Source: Gymnorhina tibicen
Lineage: Eukaryota > Chordata > Aves > Passeriformes > Artamidae
Length of the DNA stretch: 64,000 bases
NCBI GenBank assembly: GCA_013399875.1
Contig: VXAZ01002267.1
Coordinates: forward strand, 1,577,446 to 1,641,445
Reading direction: 5' to 3'
In this document: piece after piece, positions 60,511-64,000 of the stretch
Layout: each line of letters begins with the position of its first letter
Position numbering within the stretch: the stretch's first letter is position 1
Translations under genes and position numbers: made by a program
The notes under the pieces: model-generated
What the model was told of the DNA's origin: nothing
The model's database searches: none
The model's input: only the letters and a program-made list of their open reading frames with translations

Positions 60511-60622
60511 TCCCATTTGATTCGGGACGTCAGACCCATAACCACACGCCTGCAAAAATGCAAGTAGTATATAAAGTAAATCTCATTTTGAGACCGTAAG
60601 CATTCAGCAGGGGAGTCTCTTG

Positions 60623-60907
<285 letters not shown>

Positions 60908-60909
60908 CT
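60908..60909 (-). promoter_or_regulatory. GATA3: Splice acceptor of the last GATA3 intron
   Basis: On the minus strand the sequence reads ...gatttttgtttag followed by ATTAACAGACCCC. The AG follows a short T-rich tract, and the next codon begins the INRPLT segment that continues the C-terminal finger tail. The polypyrimidine tract is weak and interrupted by purines. Confidence 0.9.
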
Positions 60910-63900
60910 AAACAAAAATCAATTATTTTTTTGTGCTTCCATCCCTTCTCCCCAAATCACCACGGCATCCATGTATCCCATGCCTCAGCCCACCTGGCCT
61001 CAGTACCCCATGACCAGGACCACCTGGTCATAGCCCCCTCTCCTCCCCTGTACACACTGTGTGCCATGGCTACCCAACCTCTTCATTTCCATCCCAAAAT
61101 TCAGATCCCTCCAGGAAATCACAAGTTCAGTTGAAATTTCTGAAGACAAGATGACAGAAAACTTCTGGCAGAGCCACACAGGAGCAAAACATACCCGAAT
61201 AATTCACAGCAGCTGAAAAATTTCAACTATCTGCACATTAGGTAATTGCACCGTGTTTAGGTATGAAACCAATCATTACCTCCTGGAAATATTCCCCACA
61301 GACACCATCTCAGCCTGAGGCTTCCTGTCTGATCTGAAACCATTAGCAGCAAAAACTGCTGGGATTTCAGTGCTATGAGGAGTCTCAAGCTTTCACAGCT
61401 CCATTAGGAAGCTGGGCAACTCTTCACAAAAGAGACAGGCATTTGTCTTATTTTCCTTCTTTCCAAAGATTTTGTTCCGAACATCTTTTCTGGTTTACTT
61501 TATCTGATCTGATTTTATTCCCAAAGCCTTCCAGGTTTTTTGGGGGGGGGCGCTGAAACTGGTATCTGTGCTGCCCAGCAAAGCATTTTCTACATGCATA
61601 CAAATGTATCTGTAGGGAAACTAAACATTAAATTCTCCTCCTGAAACTACACAGCAGAAGTGATAATCCATTCTGATGATCAGGGTTAGGAAATGGTAGC
61701 AAAAGGTCTGTTGGACCTCCTGTAAGAAACTCTTATTACTCTTATTACTTGAGGCTTTCCTGTGCAGGGGCAGGAGTTGGACTTGGATGATTCTAGCGGG
61801 TCTCTTCCAACTCAGGATATTCCATGATTTTGTGATTCTATACTGCATAGAGAGACAGCATCACAACTTACGCTAGCACAGGTGACATGAAACCCCTGCA
61901 AACCACACCTGGGAAGAGATTTATGCATCCAGTGTCTATAAACAACCTTAAAATTCTGGAGCTGGGAATCTACATGGGTCTTGCTCTGGCTCCTCTGTAG
62001 GATTTCACCTATAGCAGAAGGCAGCAAATCACCCTGAGGCTGAACCTCTTTTGTAATAAATGTGAGCACATGATAGTGCTGATGGACATTCTGGAAAAGG
62101 GAGAAAATTGAGAAAAAATGGATCCACTATCTACCAGGATCTACTGTGAAGGACAGTGAAAAGATGTCCCTGCAAGGCTCTTGAGCAGCTCTTTGTCCAT
62201 AAAACCTTAAATCAGTACAAGGAACAAAGCATTCCCTTCTTCCAGATCACAGCAAAGTTTCGCTTATTGCTCCGCAGTTCCTTCCTGGGCCCTTTCCCCA
62301 CAGCATGGGAATCATTCCTGGGTTTCTCTCCCCGGGGAGGCCGGGATAAAATAGTTACATGCAAAGACAGAATTATGAGGAGAGGAAGGACCAAGCTCAT
62401 CTCTGGTTTAGGCATACCAAAGTTTGTCATCCCAGTCTGAATTTGTGACCCCAGGCTCTTTTTACCAGCAGTGACAGGAGCCTTCACATCACCTAAAAAT
62501 GGGTGAATAAAAGACTGATTCCTCTGCCTCTGGATAAAGGGAGCTGGAGGGAGCAGCCCTGCTTGCCAGCAGCTAAAGGTAGGAAGGAAGAATCTGCCCG
62601 TGAGCAGCCCAACAACAGCCCTGGGGCAGCAACAAGCAAAATTTAAAATGTCATGGGCTCCAAACACAACATAACCAGTCTCCCTGGCCTTCTGTCCTCA
62701 CCGAGTGAATGAGAATGCACACACAAGGACGGCCCTCTGCTCCAGATCAACGACTGGGATGGGAAAGCTTTGCCTAGCCTGTTTTAAGTTTTTAACAGGG
62801 ATGTGTTGCCCAGGTTCAAAGCCAGGAAGAAGTCCCAAGTGAGCCCCACCAGGCAGCAATGTTAGAGGAGACCAGGAATCGTCAATCCCTGATGAATCCA
62901 GCTCAGATTTGGGGAGGCATACACAGCCCCAGCCCCACCAGCTTCAGGTGAGGATCTGTATCATGACACAAAGGCTCAGTGGTAGCCAGAACAAATTTCC
63001 AGCTGAAGCAGCAAAGGTGCGCACTCGGGACCTGGTTGTGGCAAAGGGATATAAGGCTGGTGGTGGGACTGGGGCTGTGCTGGATCTTGGAACAAGCACA
63101 GGATGCTGACCCTTGCTTGGTGTCATGTCCCACAGGACAGTGAACACTTCCCCAAAGCAACATCTCTCCTGTTTGATTCAGTCACTAAGAACAGGTTGGC
63201 CCAGGCCATGATTTGATGTGAAACTCAAGGATGGAAACACCAGCTCTGTGTCAGGATGGTGACAAAGCCATGGCCAGCCCCACAGCTGGGGTAAGGGCTG
63301 CCATACAAGCTGTTGGCTGGCCACATCACCCCTGTGTACATGGTCTCACACTCCTAGCAGGCAACCAACCTGAGTGCCAAACAGATAAGAACTCAGATAA
63401 ATGTCAGGAACCAGCAAATTCAAAGCAGCAAGCTAGAAAATATTTCCAGTGACTTCAAAGACCAGTCACAGCAGGGTTAAAGTGGTCCCCAAAACATCAA
63501 AGCCAAGGACCCATCTCTGTTTCTGGGGTAGAGAAATTAAAGACCCGGAGGGAAGACCTTCTCCGTGAAAATTCATTCTGATAAAAATGACAAACACATG
63601 CTAAATTAAAATTAAACCAGCCCAACACATGTATATGAAATTCATTAATTTCAGATGGAGCCAATTAATTATGGGCAGGAATTATGCTCTTTGTTTTATC
63701 GTATGCAAAATACTGACTGCTCTGCTCTCGGGACACATAGCCCTGCTTTAGGGTATTGTGAAAGGGGCCTTTTCTGCTGAATTTTACCAAAAATAATGGC
63801 AAATCACTCACTTCTATGGGCACAGGCCACCCTGCTGTGCACCTCCAGCCAGTTATACTCCCACCTATCCCTGAAGTGTGCAAAGCCTCATCCCACTTCT

Positions 63901-64000
63901 AAGGACTGCAATAGCAAGGATGAGAACCTCATATTCAACAGATCAAATCCAGGGGATAGTCTTAACCATTATGGGTCTGATCTTGCTCTGACTGAAGACA
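60910..64000 (-). other. GATA3: Last intron of GATA3 (3' part, donor outside window)
   Basis: No minus-strand frame here encodes the second zinc finger (the CNACGLYYKLHN-type sequence), so the preceding exon is more than 3 kb away and the intron runs off the window. This fits the intron of several kilobases known at this position in mammals. The intron holds one CR1 tail (61745-61842), a T6-G9 run near 61536-61550, and otherwise unremarkable sequence. A minus-strand open frame of 151 codons at 62212-62667 resembles no protein I know and is treated as chance. Confidence 0.85.
61745..61842 (+). mobile_element. CR1 LINE tail inside the last GATA3 intron
   Basis: aggctttcctgtgcaggggc, aggagttggacttggatgat, tctcttccaactcagg, atattccatgattttgtg. 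A short CR1 3' end, antisense to GATA3, of the same subtype as 43664-43878. Confidence 0.92.

Larger units (their letters stand above)
59065..60622 (-). other. GATA3: GATA3 3' untranslated region
   Basis: The region runs leftwards from the TAG stop to a proposed cleavage site near 59065-59077. Read on the minus strand, it holds several blocks I remember from the mammalian GATA3 3' UTR, in the same order: CTTGCATTTTTGCAGG just after the stop, the GTTTGCCAC / AAGGAACTCACT block, CACTGAATCTGGA, GAATAAGCCATTC, TCTCTAGTGCTGTGA, GCTGAACATTGCATATAAC, GACTTTATTGCATCTG, GAACAAGTTCCTGTAATTG, TTGTTTGTATGTATAATTC and GAATAAACTAGATTA. Repetitive A- or T-rich expansions separate the blocks (listed separately). 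AU-rich motifs such as TTTATTTA occur near 59410 and 59458. The end point is inferred from a poly(A) signal, not from a transcript. Confidence 0.85.

Noticed and set aside
62212..62667. 151-codon minus-strand frame in the GATA3 intron, considered as an extra exon
   Set aside because: Does not encode zinc-finger sequence or any known GATA3 segment; no convincing splice sites.
60910..64000. Search for the exon encoding the C-terminal zinc finger
   Set aside because: No CNACGLYYKLH-type translation in any minus frame; the exon must lie beyond the window.

Overview
The window is vertebrate, almost certainly bird, nuclear DNA. It holds several decayed CR1 LINE copies whose 3' ends show the avian 'ccaaccc...attctatga' tails, traces of MIR-like SINEs, many purine microsatellites, and no compact bacterial-style coding. 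The only protein-coding sequence I can support is on the minus strand near the right edge. It is the last coding exon of GATA3 (60623-60907), followed leftwards by a 3' UTR of about 1.55 kb that ends near 59065. The right 3 kb is the last GATA3 intron, and the preceding exon lies beyond the window.

Layout: 1-59064 is a gene-free stretch downstream of GATA3. In other amniotes this side of the gene is a long regulatory desert (from general knowledge of the locus). It contains CR1 pieces at 2175, 4184, 8144, 29641, 29889-30855 (with a second CR1 tail nested inside), 42092, 43664, 45530 and 56128. It also has MIR/L3-like pieces at 6405, 21135, 33640 and 36735. Three long pure-purine tracts lie at 10407-10636, 34257-34522 and 47852-47955. 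Smaller GA, GATA, GGTT and CA/TA microsatellites and a scattered old palindromic repeat motif make up the rest of what I can recognise. What remains is unique-looking AT-rich DNA. Some of it looks like candidate conserved enhancer sequence, but a single sequence cannot show conservation.

The most interesting local feature is the GATA3 3' UTR. Blocks I recognise from mammalian GATA3 are kept in order, but homopolymer-rich expansions separate them: an A-rich stretch just after the stop, an (AAAAT)n run, and a 19-bp minisatellite that places seven U14-15 tracts in the mRNA. I found no evidence for a new multi-gene system. Nearly all open reading frames here are chance or repeat-derived.
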